Shown here: positions 35,693 through 45,070 of the stretch, one piece after another
How positions within the stretch are numbered: position 1 is the stretch's first letter
Layout: the number at the start of each line of letters is the position of its first letter
Source: Candidatus Gastranaerophilales bacterium
GTDB taxonomy: Bacteria; Cyanobacteriota; Vampirovibrionia; Gastranaerophilales; Gastranaerophilaceae
Assembly (NCBI GenBank): GCA_944323925.1
Contig: CALUUI010000001.1
Coordinates: 124,001 to 188,000 of the forward strand
Direction: 5' to 3'
Length of the DNA stretch: 64,000 nucleotides
Notes under the pieces: generated by a model
What the model was told of the DNA's origin: nothing
What the model saw: the letters and a program-made list of their open reading frames with translations, nothing else
Databases searched by the model: none
Position numbers and translations under genes: made by a program

Positions 35693-36877
35693 ATGGATTT
35701 TAACAGAAAAGTACGTTATAAAACTCAACTTGGATTTTTTAATATTCCCGAATCTTGGAATATTGATAATAAGCCTGTGATTATGTTCCACGGAGTTTCT
35801 GTTGGTGAAGTTATTGCATTGGAAAAACTCCTCTCTAAGGCGAGAGAAGTTTTTCCTGATGCGAAAATTTTGCTTACAACAGGTACGGTAACAGGACAAG
35901 AGATTGCGCATAAAAAATTAGCGGATAAAGTTGATTTTATCACTTACTTTCCTGCAGATTTACCTTTTGTTGTTGAGAACTTTTTAAATAAATTTAGACC
36001 TTCTATGGTATTTATTGCTGAAACTGAAATTTGGCCGTATTTTTCATTCGTTTGCAAAAAGAAAAATATCCCCGTATTTACTATAAATGGTAGAATTTCT
36101 GACTCGTCATTTAAGTATTATAAGCCTTTTAAGTTCTTTTTTAATTGGGTGTTAAATAATTACTCGGGAATTTATACTCAATCTGAAGATGATAATTCTA
36201 AGTTTTTATATTTGGGTTCAGCTCCCGAAAAAACTGAAATTATGGGAAATTTGAAGTTTGATATTACACCGCCCAATATAGATATCAGCCTTGTTAAAGG
36301 GGAAGGTCCCATACTGTTGGCGGGTTCAACACATCCTGGCGAGGATGAAATTGTTTTTGATGTTTATCAATCATTAAAATCAAAACATCCAAATTTAAAA
36401 TTGTTGCATGCTTCAAGGCATCTTACTCGTTTGGATGATATAAAAAAAATACTTGCTGATAAAAAATTGTCTTTTGGTTTGCGCTCTAATAATGATGGTT
36501 TTGATAAGTTTGATATTATTCTATTAGACACATTGGGTGAATTAGCGAAGATGTATTATTATGCGGATATAGCTTTTATAGGCGGTAGCTTTTGTAAAAC
36601 AGGCGGTCATAATCCGCTTGAAGCTGCAATTTGGAATAAGCCAGTTATTTCAGGCCCTGATGTTCATAACTTTAAAGATATCTATAAAATTCTGACATCT
36701 TTTGAGGCGGGCTTTGTTGTTAAAACTAAAGATGAATTTATTTCTTGTGCAGATAATCTGCTTTCTGATTCTGAATTCTATTTAAAAACTTCTGCTGCTT
36801 GTAAAAATGTTTTTGACGCGCAGCATGGTGCATTAGATTTTGTTATTAATAAAATTCAAAAAATTCTATCAATATAA
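35693..36877 (+). CDS. waaA: 3-deoxy-D-manno-octulosonic acid (Kdo) transferase
   Basis: GT30 transferase adding Kdo to lipid A, evidence for an LPS-bearing outer membrane. Diagnostic motifs are H-G-V-S-V-G-E-V with the catalytic Glu region, T-T-G-T-V-T-G, F-I-A-E-T-E-I-W-P, N-G-R-I-S-D-S-S, A-G-S-T-H-P-G-E-D-E, and G-G-S-F-x-x-x-G-G-H-N-P-L-E-A-A. Length 394 aa is slightly short because the N-terminal membrane helix of E. coli WaaA is absent. It is co-oriented with pepA with a 3-base gap. Confidence 0.93.
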   Translation: MDFNRKVRYKTQLGFFNIPESWNIDNKPVIMFHGVSVGEVIALEKLLSKAREVFPDAKILLTTGTVTGQEIAHKKLADKVDFITYFPADLPFVVENFLNKFRPSMVFIAETEIWPYFSFVCKKKNIPVFTINGRISDSSFKYYKPFKFFFNWVLNNYSGIYTQSEDDNSKFLYLGSAPEKTEIMGNLKFDITPPNIDISLVKGEGPILLAGSTHPGEDEIVFDVYQSLKSKHPNLKLLHASRHLTRLDDIKKILADKKLSFGLRSNNDGFDKFDIILLDTLGELAKMYYYADIAFIGGSFCKTGGHNPLEAAIWNKPVISGPDVHNFKDIYKILTSFEAGFVVKTKDEFISCADNLLSDSEFYLKTSAACKNVFDAQHGALDFVINKIQKILSI

Positions 36878-36916
36878 CTATCAAACCTCGGTAAAACGCT
36901 ATCCTCCAGATGGGTT

Positions 36917-36945
36917 ATAAAATGTAACAAACCTTTACATTTTAT
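36917..36945 (+). terminator. Weak A/T-rich hairpin between waaA and murA
   Basis: AAAATGTAA can pair with TTACATTTT around a short loop, followed by ATTATTATT. The stem is weak, so termination is uncertain. A TATAAT at 36960-36965 downstream may serve murA. Confidence 0.4.
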
Positions 36946-36981
36946 TATTATAGTTGTATTATAATTAGTGTAGGAATTGGA

Positions 36982-38313
36982 GTGACATTGGCAGAATCAT
37001 ACAACATAAAAGGGGGATACCCATTAAAAGGAGAAGTTTCTATAGGCGGAGCGAAGAATGCTGTGCTGAAACTTTTGGCTGCATCTATTATAACTAAGGG
37101 GCAAACGAAAATTTATAATGTCCCTGAACTTACTGATGTAAATATTATGTTGGAGGTCATTAACGGTTTAGGTGTTAAGACTAATTATGATAAAAAAGAA
37201 AAGTCTGTTGAAATCGATGCTACCAATATAAATTCTGTAACGGCTAAGTATGAATTCGTGAGTAAAATGCGGGCATCATTTATTGTCTTAGGTGCTTTAA
37301 TGGCAAGGTGCGGTGAGGCAATTGTTGCTCTTCCTGGTGGGTGTGCAATAGGTGAGCGTCGTGTTGATTTTCATATTAAAGGACTTGAAGCGCTTGGTGC
37401 AAAGATTAAAATTGAAAATGGTTACGTTCATGCAAAAGCGACTAAATTGGTTGGTACTGATATTTATTTAGACATACCGTCTGTTGGTGCAACTGAAAAT
37501 CTTATGCTTGCTGCTATTACTGCAGAAGGTGCAACAAGAATTCAAAATGCAGCTCAAGAACCTGAAATTGTTGATTTGGCTAATTTCTTGAATACAATGG
37601 GCGCAGATGTTTCTGGCGCTGGGACTTCTGAAATTGTTATTAATGGAATTAAGCAATCTGATTTACATTCTATTGAATATACGACTATTCCAGATAGAAT
37701 TGAAGCAGGAACGTTTATGGCTGCTGTTGTTGCTACTAAAGGAAAGGCTATTATTAGAAATGTTTTTCCTGCTCATTTGACGTTCTTTAATGATAAGTTA
37801 ATTAAAATGGGGGCTCACATTAAATTGCTTGAGCCTACTGCTATTGAGGTATCTTGTCGTAATAGATTAAATTCTATAAATTTTGTTACTCAGCCGTATC
37901 CTGGATTCCCTACTGATTTACAGTCTATGGCTATGACTCTTCTTACTACTGCTTCTGGGGTAGGTATTATTACAGAAAGCCTTTATGAAAACAGATTTAT
38001 GCAGGTGCCTGATTTAAGAAGAATGGGGGCAGACATCCATCAAGACAGAAATCATGCAATTATTAAGGGTGTTAAAAGATTGACTGGGACTACTCTGCGT
38101 GCTTGTGATTTAAGAGCTGGTGCCGGACTGGTTGTTGCAGCTCTAATGGCTGATGGCGTTTCTGAAGTTACTAATCTTAACCATATTGATAGAGGCTATG
38201 AACATTTTGATGCTAAGTTACAAGCATTAGGTGCTAAAATTGTTAGAATTAATGCTGATGAGACTCAAAATTTTCAGTTTGAAGAAGGAGTGAAGAATGA
38301 CACCCGCTTATAA
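36982..38313 (+). CDS. murA: UDP-N-acetylglucosamine 1-carboxyvinyltransferase
   Basis: First committed enzyme of peptidoglycan synthesis, adding enolpyruvate to UDP-GlcNAc; the target of fosfomycin. The catalytic Cys is present in L-P-G-G-C-A-I-G; G-G-A-K-N-A-V-L-K near the N-terminus and D-R-I-E-A-G-T-F also fit. Length 443 aa is slightly long. The start is uncertain between GTG 36982 and TTG 36988; the latter has GGAG five bases upstream. It overlaps the next gene by 17 bases in an operon running to the isomerase gene. Confidence 0.96.
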   Translation: MTLAESYNIKGGYPLKGEVSIGGAKNAVLKLLAASIITKGQTKIYNVPELTDVNIMLEVINGLGVKTNYDKKEKSVEIDATNINSVTAKYEFVSKMRASFIVLGALMARCGEAIVALPGGCAIGERRVDFHIKGLEALGAKIKIENGYVHAKATKLVGTDIYLDIPSVGATENLMLAAITAEGATRIQNAAQEPEIVDLANFLNTMGADVSGAGTSEIVINGIKQSDLHSIEYTTIPDRIEAGTFMAAVVATKGKAIIRNVFPAHLTFFNDKLIKMGAHIKLLEPTAIEVSCRNRLNSINFVTQPYPGFPTDLQSMAMTLLTTASGVGIITESLYENRFMQVPDLRRMGADIHQDRNHAIIKGVKRLTGTTLRACDLRAGAGLVVAALMADGVSEVTNLNHIDRGYEHFDAKLQALGAKIVRINADETQNFQFEEGVKNDTRL

Positions 38314-38629
38314 AAGATGGTATGACCATGATCCTAAACTCCTTGAAGTTATAGAGTTGTTAAAGAATTATCCTGAAGAGTTACATTCTCACGCTCAGTT
38401 ATTTTTGGAAAAACTTGCTCAAAAAGTCTCGATTGAAGCGATTGATAGATTTTATGATATGGTAAAACCTATTAATGGTTCAAGATGGTATGATAAGGAT
38501 CCTGTTATCTCTAAGACTGTTGAAATCCTTAGGGTCGTTCCCCCTGAAGTCCAGTCTGCTTGTGCTGAAAGGTTCATTAAGGCACTTAATGATATGGGTA
38601 TTTCTTACGAGTCTAATGTAAAAGAGTAA
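38297..38629 (+). CDS. Small protein with two copies of an R-W-Y-D-x-D-P unit
   Basis: Protein of 110 aa of no named family. It consists of two similar ~45-residue halves, each starting R-W-Y-D-(H/K)-D-P and followed by hydrophobic helices (L-L-E-V-I-E-L-L and I-S-K-T-V-E-I-L), then a second helix ending at L-E-K-L or I-K-A-L. It is an internal duplication of a two-helix unit. GAAGGAG precedes the start, which lies inside murA; its stop overlaps mfd. The tight coupling suggests a role in the same operon, but none can be named. Confidence 0.8.
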   Translation: MTPAYKRWYDHDPKLLEVIELLKNYPEELHSHAQLFLEKLAQKVSIEAIDRFYDMVKPINGSRWYDKDPVISKTVEILRVVPPEVQSACAERFIKALNDMGISYESNVKE

Positions 38630-41600
38630 TGTCTATTTTTTCCGCTTTACATAACAAACTTTTTAAGTCCTCGTTTATCCTAACAGGGTTGACTTCTTAT
38701 TTGCGATTATTTGCTGTTAGTGAATGTATTTCTATGGGGCGTAAGGTTTTATTATTTACTTCTACTGAGGTTTCGGCTCTTAAATATCAAGCCGATTTGA
38801 TGAAAATTTTTGGTATTAAGGCATCTATTTTTCCTTATCAATCAATATCACCTTATGAACTTTTATATCCTGATTTTTATGATTTATCTGCTCAAGTAAG
38901 AGTATTACTTCAGTTACCGAGTGTAGTTATTTTACCAGTTAGAGCTTTTTCAGAAAAGTTCCCTGAGTTAAGTTTTTATCGTGATAATTCGTTGTCTTAT
39001 AAAATCGGCGATACGATTTCTCCGCAAGAATTAGCTAAAAAGTTGGTTACCTTGGGGTATAAGCGTGTAACCATGGTTTCTGATGTAGGTGAGTTTAGTA
39101 TAAGAGGAGATATTGCAGATGTTTATTCTTTTGCTGATGCTCCGTTTAGGTTAGAGTTTTGGGGCGATGAAATCGTTGATATAAGGTCATTTAATAATGA
39201 GACTCAACGCTCTATTGATAAACTGGAAGGTTGTAATATTTATCCGCTGTTTAAGTTTGTTTTACCACAAGAGTTAGGAAATTTGCCGGAATTCTTAAAA
39301 GAACAAGTTCAATCAGAAGGGTATTTTGAAGGGATTAATGTATATCAAAATTATTTTAATAATAATTTGAATTCATTAGTAAATTATTTTAAGGAGTATA
39401 CTTATATTTTTGATGAGTATAGTGAAGTAATTTCCCGCTTTGAGTCTTTAACAAATAATTTTGAGGCTCAACTTATAGAAAATACTAAGTTGGGTCTAAT
39501 TCACCCATTGAAAGGGAAAAATCATCTTGATTTAGAGCAATTTAAAAAAGATATAGCATCCCATCCAAAGATTTATATGAATAACTTTTTGGATGATACT
39601 GAGCTTGAAGTTATTGATTTAAATGCTTTGTCGATGCCGTTATTTGACGCTAATTTTCAAAAATTATCTGAGTTTCTGAAAGAGTATCAAGGGTATAAGC
39701 TAATATTTGCAACAGATTATCCTGATAGAGTTAAAGAAGAGTTATTGAACATTGGAATTTTTGAATTCCGGCTTATTGAGAATACTGCTGCCTCGGGGTG
39801 TATTCTACCTGTTATAACTACTTTATTTATAACAGATAGAGAGTTATTTAACAAAACAACAAAAAATATAACTTCTGCTAAAAAACGTCCTTATAAAACA
39901 AAAATGGAATATATAGAAAGCTTAAATGATATATCTGAAGGCGATTATATAGTTCATTCTGTTCATGGTATAGGAATTTACGCAGGTCTTTCAAAACAAG
40001 AAATAGATGGACAGCTTAAGGATTATATTACCATTGAGTATGCAGGAAAAGACAGACTTCATATCCCAGCAGAACAAATAAACCTTCTATCTCGTTATCG
40101 AGGAGCAGGAAATATTAAACCTAAATTGTCCAGAATGGGTGGTTCTGATTGGGAGAATACCAAAACAAAAGTAAAAAAAGAAGTTGAAACTATTGCTTAT
40201 GATTTATTACGATTGTATGCAAGACGTAAAATGAAAAAAGGTATTGAATTTCTTCCTGATACTCCAATGCAAATTGAGCTTGAAGAAAGTTTTGAGTATG
40301 TTGAAACTCCGGATCAGTTAAAAGCGATTAAAGATGTAAAGGCTGATATGGAAAGTGAAATTCCAATGGATAGGTTAATTTGCGGAGATGTCGGATTTGG
40401 AAAAACAGAAGTTGCAATGAGAGCTATTTTCAAGGCTGTTGCTTCAGGAAAACAAGTTGCAGTAATAGTGCCTACAACCCTATTGGCTTTTCAACATTTT
40501 AATACGATTTGTGAACGATTTAAACCTTTTGGGGTAAATGTTGAATTATTGAGTCGTTTTCGCTCTAAAAAAGAGCAGCATCAAACATTAAAAAATCTGG
40601 CAACTGGTACTTGTGATGTTGTTATTGGAACTCATAGATTATTGCAAAATGATATTTTATTTAAAGATTTAGGACTGCTTGTTATTGATGAAGAACATAG
40701 GTTTGGCGTTCGGCATAAAGAAAAAATTAAAGAAATGAGAGAAAACATTGATATTATCTCAATGTCTGCCACTCCTATTCCCAGAACTTTGTATATGTCA
40801 TTATCAGGAATAAAAGATATTTCTGTTATAAATACTCCACCTTCTAATAGGTTGCCGATTAAAACTTTTGTTGGTGCGTATAATGAGCAGGTGCTTAAAA
40901 ACGCAATTCTTCATGAATTAGATAGAGATGGGCAGGTTTTTTATCTGTATAACCGTGTTGAAACAATTTTAGATTTCAAAGCAAAATTACAAGTCTTGCT
41001 TCCAAATGCAAAAATTGCGGTTGGACATGGCCAAATGGATGAAAAAACATTAGAGCAAATAATAGTTGATTTTTCAAACGGTGAGTATGATATTTTACTT
41101 TGCACGACAATCATTGAAAATGGTATAGATATACCAAATGCAAATACAATTATAATCCATGATGCAGATAAACTCGGTTTGGCTCAGCTATATCAAATAA
41201 GAGGACGTGTAGGTCGTTCCGAAAGACAGGCTTATTGTTATTGCTTTTATAGTAAAAACAAAGAATTAACTCCTGATGCAAAAGAACGTTTAAAAGCGAT
41301 AAAAGAATTTACAACATTAAGTAGTGGCTACAGAATTGCAATGCGTGATATAGAAATAAGAGGTGTCGGTAATATCCTCGGAACAAAGCAGCATGGACAT
41401 ATGGTAAATGTTGGATTTGATACTTATTGCCAATTATTAGAGGATACTGTTAATGAGCTTAGGGGCGATGCCGTTGATAATCAAATTCAAGCAATAGTAG
41501 ATATTAACGTTACTGCTTTTATTCCTGATGAGTGGGTAGGTTCAAAAGAACAAAAAATGATAGAATATAAACGTTTAAGTGATGTTAAATCTGAAATCGA

Positions 41601-41979
41601 GCTTGATTATATTATTTCTGAGTGGAAAGATCGATTCTCAAAAAAATTACCGTTAGAAGTTGAAAATCTTACTAAATTAATTAGAATTAGGCTTTTGGCT
41701 ACATCTGCCGGTATTTCTATTGTCAGAGAAACTCCGGACTTTATAAGAATTTATACCCCCTATACTCAGTATGAGTGGAATTTGATTAAAAATAATCTTA
41801 AACCGGAAATAGCTAGGCAGATAAGATTTACTGTTGCACCAAAAAATATAGAGAATACAAAATCAATTTTATTGTTAAAAAATGTATATTCTAATTTTGA
41901 TGAATTGTTTAACATTTTAACAAGTTTGTTTTATCATATAAAAGATGTTAGTTACAGGTATAAGGAAGAGGGTAGATGA
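38629..41979 (+). CDS. mfd: Transcription-repair coupling factor
   Basis: Mfd, 1116 aa, removes RNA polymerase stalled at DNA lesions and recruits UvrA. The layout is complete: N-terminal UvrB-like domains with G-E-F-S-I-R-G-D-I-A-D-V (residues ~160-175), the RNA polymerase interaction domain with H-G-I-G-I-Y-A-G, helicase motifs G-D-V-G-F-G-K-T (Walker A), D-E-E-H-R-F-G and S-A-T-P-I-P-R-T-L, Q-I-R-G-R-V-G-R-S, and the C-terminal TRCF domain. The ATG overlaps the stop of the preceding gene. Confidence 0.97.
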   Translation: MSIFSALHNKLFKSSFILTGLTSYLRLFAVSECISMGRKVLLFTSTEVSALKYQADLMKIFGIKASIFPYQSISPYELLYPDFYDLSAQVRVLLQLPSVVILPVRAFSEKFPELSFYRDNSLSYKIGDTISPQELAKKLVTLGYKRVTMVSDVGEFSIRGDIADVYSFADAPFRLEFWGDEIVDIRSFNNETQRSIDKLEGCNIYPLFKFVLPQELGNLPEFLKEQVQSEGYFEGINVYQNYFNNNLNSLVNYFKEYTYIFDEYSEVISRFESLTNNFEAQLIENTKLGLIHPLKGKNHLDLEQFKKDIASHPKIYMNNFLDDTELEVIDLNALSMPLFDANFQKLSEFLKEYQGYKLIFATDYPDRVKEELLNIGIFEFRLIENTAASGCILPVITTLFITDRELFNKTTKNITSAKKRPYKTKMEYIESLNDISEGDYIVHSVHGIGIYAGLSKQEIDGQLKDYITIEYAGKDRLHIPAEQINLLSRYRGAGNIKPKLSRMGGSDWENTKTKVKKEVETIAYDLLRLYARRKMKKGIEFLPDTPMQIELEESFEYVETPDQLKAIKDVKADMESEIPMDRLICGDVGFGKTEVAMRAIFKAVASGKQVAVIVPTTLLAFQHFNTICERFKPFGVNVELLSRFRSKKEQHQTLKNLATGTCDVVIGTHRLLQNDILFKDLGLLVIDEEHRFGVRHKEKIKEMRENIDIISMSATPIPRTLYMSLSGIKDISVINTPPSNRLPIKTFVGAYNEQVLKNAILHELDRDGQVFYLYNRVETILDFKAKLQVLLPNAKIAVGHGQMDEKTLEQIIVDFSNGEYDILLCTTIIENGIDIPNANTIIIHDADKLGLAQLYQIRGRVGRSERQAYCYCFYSKNKELTPDAKERLKAIKEFTTLSSGYRIAMRDIEIRGVGNILGTKQHGHMVNVGFDTYCQLLEDTVNELRGDAVDNQIQAIVDINVTAFIPDEWVGSKEQKMIEYKRLSDVKSEIELDYIISEWKDRFSKKLPLEVENLTKLIRIRLLATSAGISIVRETPDFIRIYTPYTQYEWNLIKNNLKPEIARQIRFTVAPKNIENTKSILLLKNVYSNFDELFNILTSLFYHIKDVSYRYKEEGR

Positions 41980-43064
41980 AAAAACTTTTATTATCACTGA
42001 TGTTTGTTACAGTTCTTGCTGCCGGTTGCTCTTTAAACGGTGGTAACGTTATTATGAAGGTTAACGGAGAGCCAATTACTCAATCTCAGTTTGATGAAAC
42101 ATTTGATGATTGGGTTGGAAGTTCTATTTTTGCGAATAATAAAGATGCTTTTAAAAATAAAGAAGATAATATGCTATATGGCATTTTTAAAGATAAAGTA
42201 GTTAATGAGTTGATTTATCAAACATTGCTTGAACAAGAAATCAAAAAGAGAAATATAATTGTTTCGAATGAAGATTATGAGAAAGAAGTTGAACGTTTAA
42301 TTAGTATATTTGGTTCAAAAAATGAATTAAATAACTTTTTAAGAGATAAAGGTATTTCAGCAGGCGAGTTCAAGAAAAGAACGATGGCTGAATTAAAAGT
42401 GAGAAAGTTAGCAGATTCAATAAAAAAAGTAGATATTTCTGATGCTGATGTTTCAAATTATTACAAGAAAAGAATTAAAAACTTCTCATATCCTGAAAGG
42501 GTAAGAGCATCACATATATTGATATTGGCTGATGCTGATGAGTACGCAGCAGAATTAAAGAAGAAAAATCCTGAAATTGCTGAAGAAGACTTAAAAAAAC
42601 GTGTTGACGAAGAAATGACTGCAAGAAAAGCGAAAGCTGAAGAAGTATTGGCACAGGTAAAGAAAAATCCAAGAGATTTTGCAAAAATTGCCAAGGCAAA
42701 GTCTGATGACAGAACAAGTGCGAAAAATGGTGGTGAATTAGGCTTCTTCGCTCGTAGAGAAATGGTTAAAGAATTCTCAGATGCCGCATTTGCGTTACCT
42801 ATTAATCAAGTTAGTGGGTTAGTTAAGTCTAAGTATGGTTATCACATAATTATTGTAACAGATAGAATGGAGCCGGGAACATATCCGTTTGCTAAAGTTA
42901 AAGGTGAGATAGCTCAAACTCTCAAAACTCAAAAGCAAATGGAAATTATTAACGGATTGCTAGATGCTCTTAAAGCAAATGCTAACATTGAATTTGTTGA
43001 TAAAAGCTATGAAGTTTCTGAATTGCAAAAAATGATAGACCAAAATCAGGAAATCGAAAAGTAA
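41976..43064 (+). CDS. Lipoprotein peptidyl-prolyl isomerase (parvulin/SurA-PrsA type)
   Basis: Predicted periplasmic foldase of 362 aa. The N-terminus is a lipoprotein signal with lipobox L-A-A-G-C (Cys 18). A SurA-like chaperone domain follows, with V-N-G-E-P-I-T-Q-S-Q-F and lysine-rich helices. The parvulin domain (about residues 170-310) has R-A-S-H-I-L-I, an insertion rich in Lys/Glu, G-G-E-L-G-F-F, F-A-L-P-I-N-Q-V-S-G and Y-G-Y-H-I-I. It overlaps mfd by 4 bases (ATGA). It probably assists outer-membrane or secreted protein folding. Confidence 0.92.
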   Translation: MKKLLLSLMFVTVLAAGCSLNGGNVIMKVNGEPITQSQFDETFDDWVGSSIFANNKDAFKNKEDNMLYGIFKDKVVNELIYQTLLEQEIKKRNIIVSNEDYEKEVERLISIFGSKNELNNFLRDKGISAGEFKKRTMAELKVRKLADSIKKVDISDADVSNYYKKRIKNFSYPERVRASHILILADADEYAAELKKKNPEIAEEDLKKRVDEEMTARKAKAEEVLAQVKKNPRDFAKIAKAKSDDRTSAKNGGELGFFARREMVKEFSDAAFALPINQVSGLVKSKYGYHIIIVTDRMEPGTYPFAKVKGEIAQTLKTQKQMEIINGLLDALKANANIEFVDKSYEVSELQKMIDQNQEIEK

Positions 43065-43082
43065 TTGATTGATATAAAGTAT

Positions 43083-43117
43083 GAAAGACATCTTGTTGAA
43101 AACAAGGTGTCTTTTTC
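43083..43117 (+). terminator. Rho-independent terminator
   Basis: AAAGACATCTTGTT pairs with AACAAGGTGTCTTT (one wobble) around a GAAA loop, followed by a T run. It closes the murA-mfd-isomerase unit. Confidence 0.9.
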
Positions 43118-43136
43118 CTTGTAATAAAATATGATT

Positions 43137-43142
43137 TATAAT
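43137..43142 (+). promoter_or_regulatory. -10 element of prfB
   Basis: TATAAT ends 11 bases before the prfB ATG, giving a very short untranslated leader of about five bases and no Shine-Dalgarno. No clear -35 is seen. Confidence 0.45.
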
Positions 43143-43153
43143 AAAATTTTTTT

Positions 43154-44219
43154 ATGATGAATATTGAAGAATTAAAAAAGCGTGTAAGTAAAAATAAGGA
43201 GTGTCTTTGACTTTGCACAATTAGAGATAAAAGTGCAAAGTTTACAATCAGAGCTTGAAACTCCGGAAGTTTGGTCTAATCAAAGAAAAGCATCAGAGCT
43301 TGGTGCGCAGGTAAAAGAGATAAAAGATATATTAGAAAATTTTTCCTTTTGGGATGAAAAAATTTCTGATGCAGAAACAGCTTTTGAAATTGGTGATCAG
43401 GAGTTAATATGTGAAGCAGAAGAAAGTTTAAAATTAGTAGAAACCCAGCTTGATAAATACGAATTTGAAAAAATGTTGAATGGTGAATATGACTACGCAG
43501 ATGCATTTTTAACTATAAATGCAGGAGCCGGAGGTACAGATGCTCAAGATTGGGCTAGCATGTTACTTAGAATGTATTTAAGGTGGGCAGAAAAGCATAA
43601 TTATAAAACTGAATTGATAGAAAAATCTGAAGGAGAAGAAGCAGGTATTAAATCTGCAACAATAAAAGTAATCGGAAAATATGCTTATGGATATTTGCGC
43701 GCAGAGAAAGGCGTTCATCGTCTTGTAAGATTATCTCCATTTAACGCAAATAATAAGCGTCAAACCAGTTTTGCATCTTGTGAGGTTTCTCCTATAATTC
43801 CGGATGTAGATAAAAAAATAGTCATTCCGCCTGAAGACATTGAAGTTGATACTATGAGATCCGGAGGTGCTGGCGGTCAAAATGTTAATAAGGTTGAGAC
43901 GGCTGTTAGGATTGTGCATAAGCCAACCGGTATTGTTGTAAAATGCCAACAAGAACGTTCACAGTTGCAAAATAAAGAAAATGCGATGCAAATGCTTGCG
44001 TCGAAATTGCTTGAGTTAAAACAGCTTGAACATGAAAAAAAATTAGCCGAGCTGAAGGGGGAGGCTTTTGATATTAATTTTGGCTCACAAATTCGCTCTT
44101 ATGTCTTTCATCCGTATAAAATGGTAAAAGACCACAGAACAGGATATGAAGTAGGAAATGTAGATTCGGTTATGGATGGAGAGTTGGATGGGTTTATTCA
44201 TGAGTTTTTGAAATCCTAG
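43154..44219 (+). CDS. prfB: Peptide chain release factor 2 (programmed +1 frameshift)
   Basis: RF2 recognises UGA and UAA stop codons. The gene starts at 43154 (M-M-N-I-E-E-L-K) and reaches an in-frame TGA at 43208-43210. Translation continues by the classic +1 shift at CTT-TGA-C, with an AGGAG Shine-Dalgarno-like stimulator just upstream, and then reads D-F-A-Q-L-E. The coding segments are 43154-43207 and 43209-44219, 354 aa in all. The RF2 specificity tripeptide S-P-F and the catalytic G-G-Q in S-G-G-A-G-G-Q-N are present. The frameshift lets RF2 level control its own synthesis. Confidence 0.97.
43197..43211 (+). promoter_or_regulatory. RF2 autoregulatory frameshift site
   Basis: AGGAG (43198-43202), then TGT and CTTTGAC (43205-43211), reproduce the conserved prfB recoding site, including the internal SD-like element three bases before CTT. 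Slow termination at TGA when RF2 is scarce allows the ribosome to slip +1. Confidence 0.95.
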
Positions 44220-44242
44220 TTTTAAATTTATTATCCTTTTTA

Positions 44243-44251
44243 TGGTATAAT
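44243..44251 (+). promoter_or_regulatory. Extended -10 promoter of pxpA
   Basis: TGGTATAAT, a perfect extended -10, lies 23 bases before the pxpA ATG and 23 bases after the prfB stop. No clear -35 is needed for such elements. Confidence 0.6.
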
Positions 44252-44274
44252 TTTTGTAGTTATTGAGGTATGTA

Positions 44275-45069
44275 ATGCAAGATTTATTAGAGAGAAAACA
44301 AATAAAAAATATTGACTTTAATTGTGATTTAGCTCAGGGGTTTGGCGTTTATAAAAATTCTGGAGAGCTTGAGTTATTAGATTATGTTAGTTCAGTGTCT
44401 GTTTCTTGTGGGTTCCATGCTGGCGATCCAGTGACTATAAAGTCGGCTTTATTGGAAGCAAAAAAAAGAGGACTGGCTATCGGGGCTCATATTGGGTATG
44501 CTGATATTCAAGGTTTTGGATATCGAAACGTTGATTTAACCGAGGATGAAATAGAATCTCTTGTTGTGTATCAGGTTGGTGCTCTTATGTCTTTTGCTAA
44601 GGCTTATTCTCTCGATATAGAGTTTGTTCGGCCGCATGGCGCGATGTATAAAAAAATGGGTGAAGACTTTCAATTTGCGGTGTCTATTGCAAGAGCTGTT
44701 AAAAAATGCTCTAATTGGTTGTCTCTATATTCTCCAATTGGTGATATCGCTGATAAACTTGGAAATTATGTTAATATTAAAGTCGTTCAAGAACTTTTAC
44801 CTGAAAAGACTTACAATACTGATTTAACTGTTGATTATAGTATTGCAGATAATCAAGATAATTTTTCTATTATGAAAAGGTTACAGCATTTTGTTCATAC
44901 CTCTCAAATTAGGATGATTAATCAGGGCATGGCATCTGTTAACGTTCAAACAATTCATTTTAATAACAAGTATCCGTCGTCTTTGAATTTAATAAAGCAG
45001 GCTTATGACTTGATTAAACCTTTACCGATTAATTATATAACAGCAAAAGAATCAGGATGGGCAGAGTAG
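44275..45069 (+). CDS. pxpA: 5-oxoprolinase subunit A (LamB/YcsF family)
   Basis: PxpA-like protein of the LamB/YcsF family; with PxpB and PxpC it hydrolyses 5-oxoproline in an ATP-dependent way. I-D-F-N-C-D-L-A-Q-G-F, S-V-S-C-G-F-H-A-G-D-P, G-A-H-I-G-Y and V-R-P-H-G-A-M-Y-K are the family's metal- and substrate-binding motifs. Length 264 aa is normal. The ATG at 44275 is chosen because TGAGGT lies upstream; the TTG at 44263 is in frame but weaker. No pxpB or pxpC follows; yvcK begins 2 bases later. Confidence 0.9.
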   Translation: MQDLLERKQIKNIDFNCDLAQGFGVYKNSGELELLDYVSSVSVSCGFHAGDPVTIKSALLEAKKRGLAIGAHIGYADIQGFGYRNVDLTEDEIESLVVYQVGALMSFAKAYSLDIEFVRPHGAMYKKMGEDFQFAVSIARAVKKCSNWLSLYSPIGDIADKLGNYVNIKVVQELLPEKTYNTDLTVDYSIADNQDNFSIMKRLQHFVHTSQIRMINQGMASVNVQTIHFNNKYPSSLNLIKQAYDLIKPLPINYITAKESGWAE

Positions 45070-45070
45070 T

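Noticed and set aside
43208-43210. In-frame stop near the start of prfB, suggesting a pseudogene
   Set aside because: The context AGGAG-TGT-CTT-TGA-C is the standard programmed frameshift site; the remainder of RF2 is intact.
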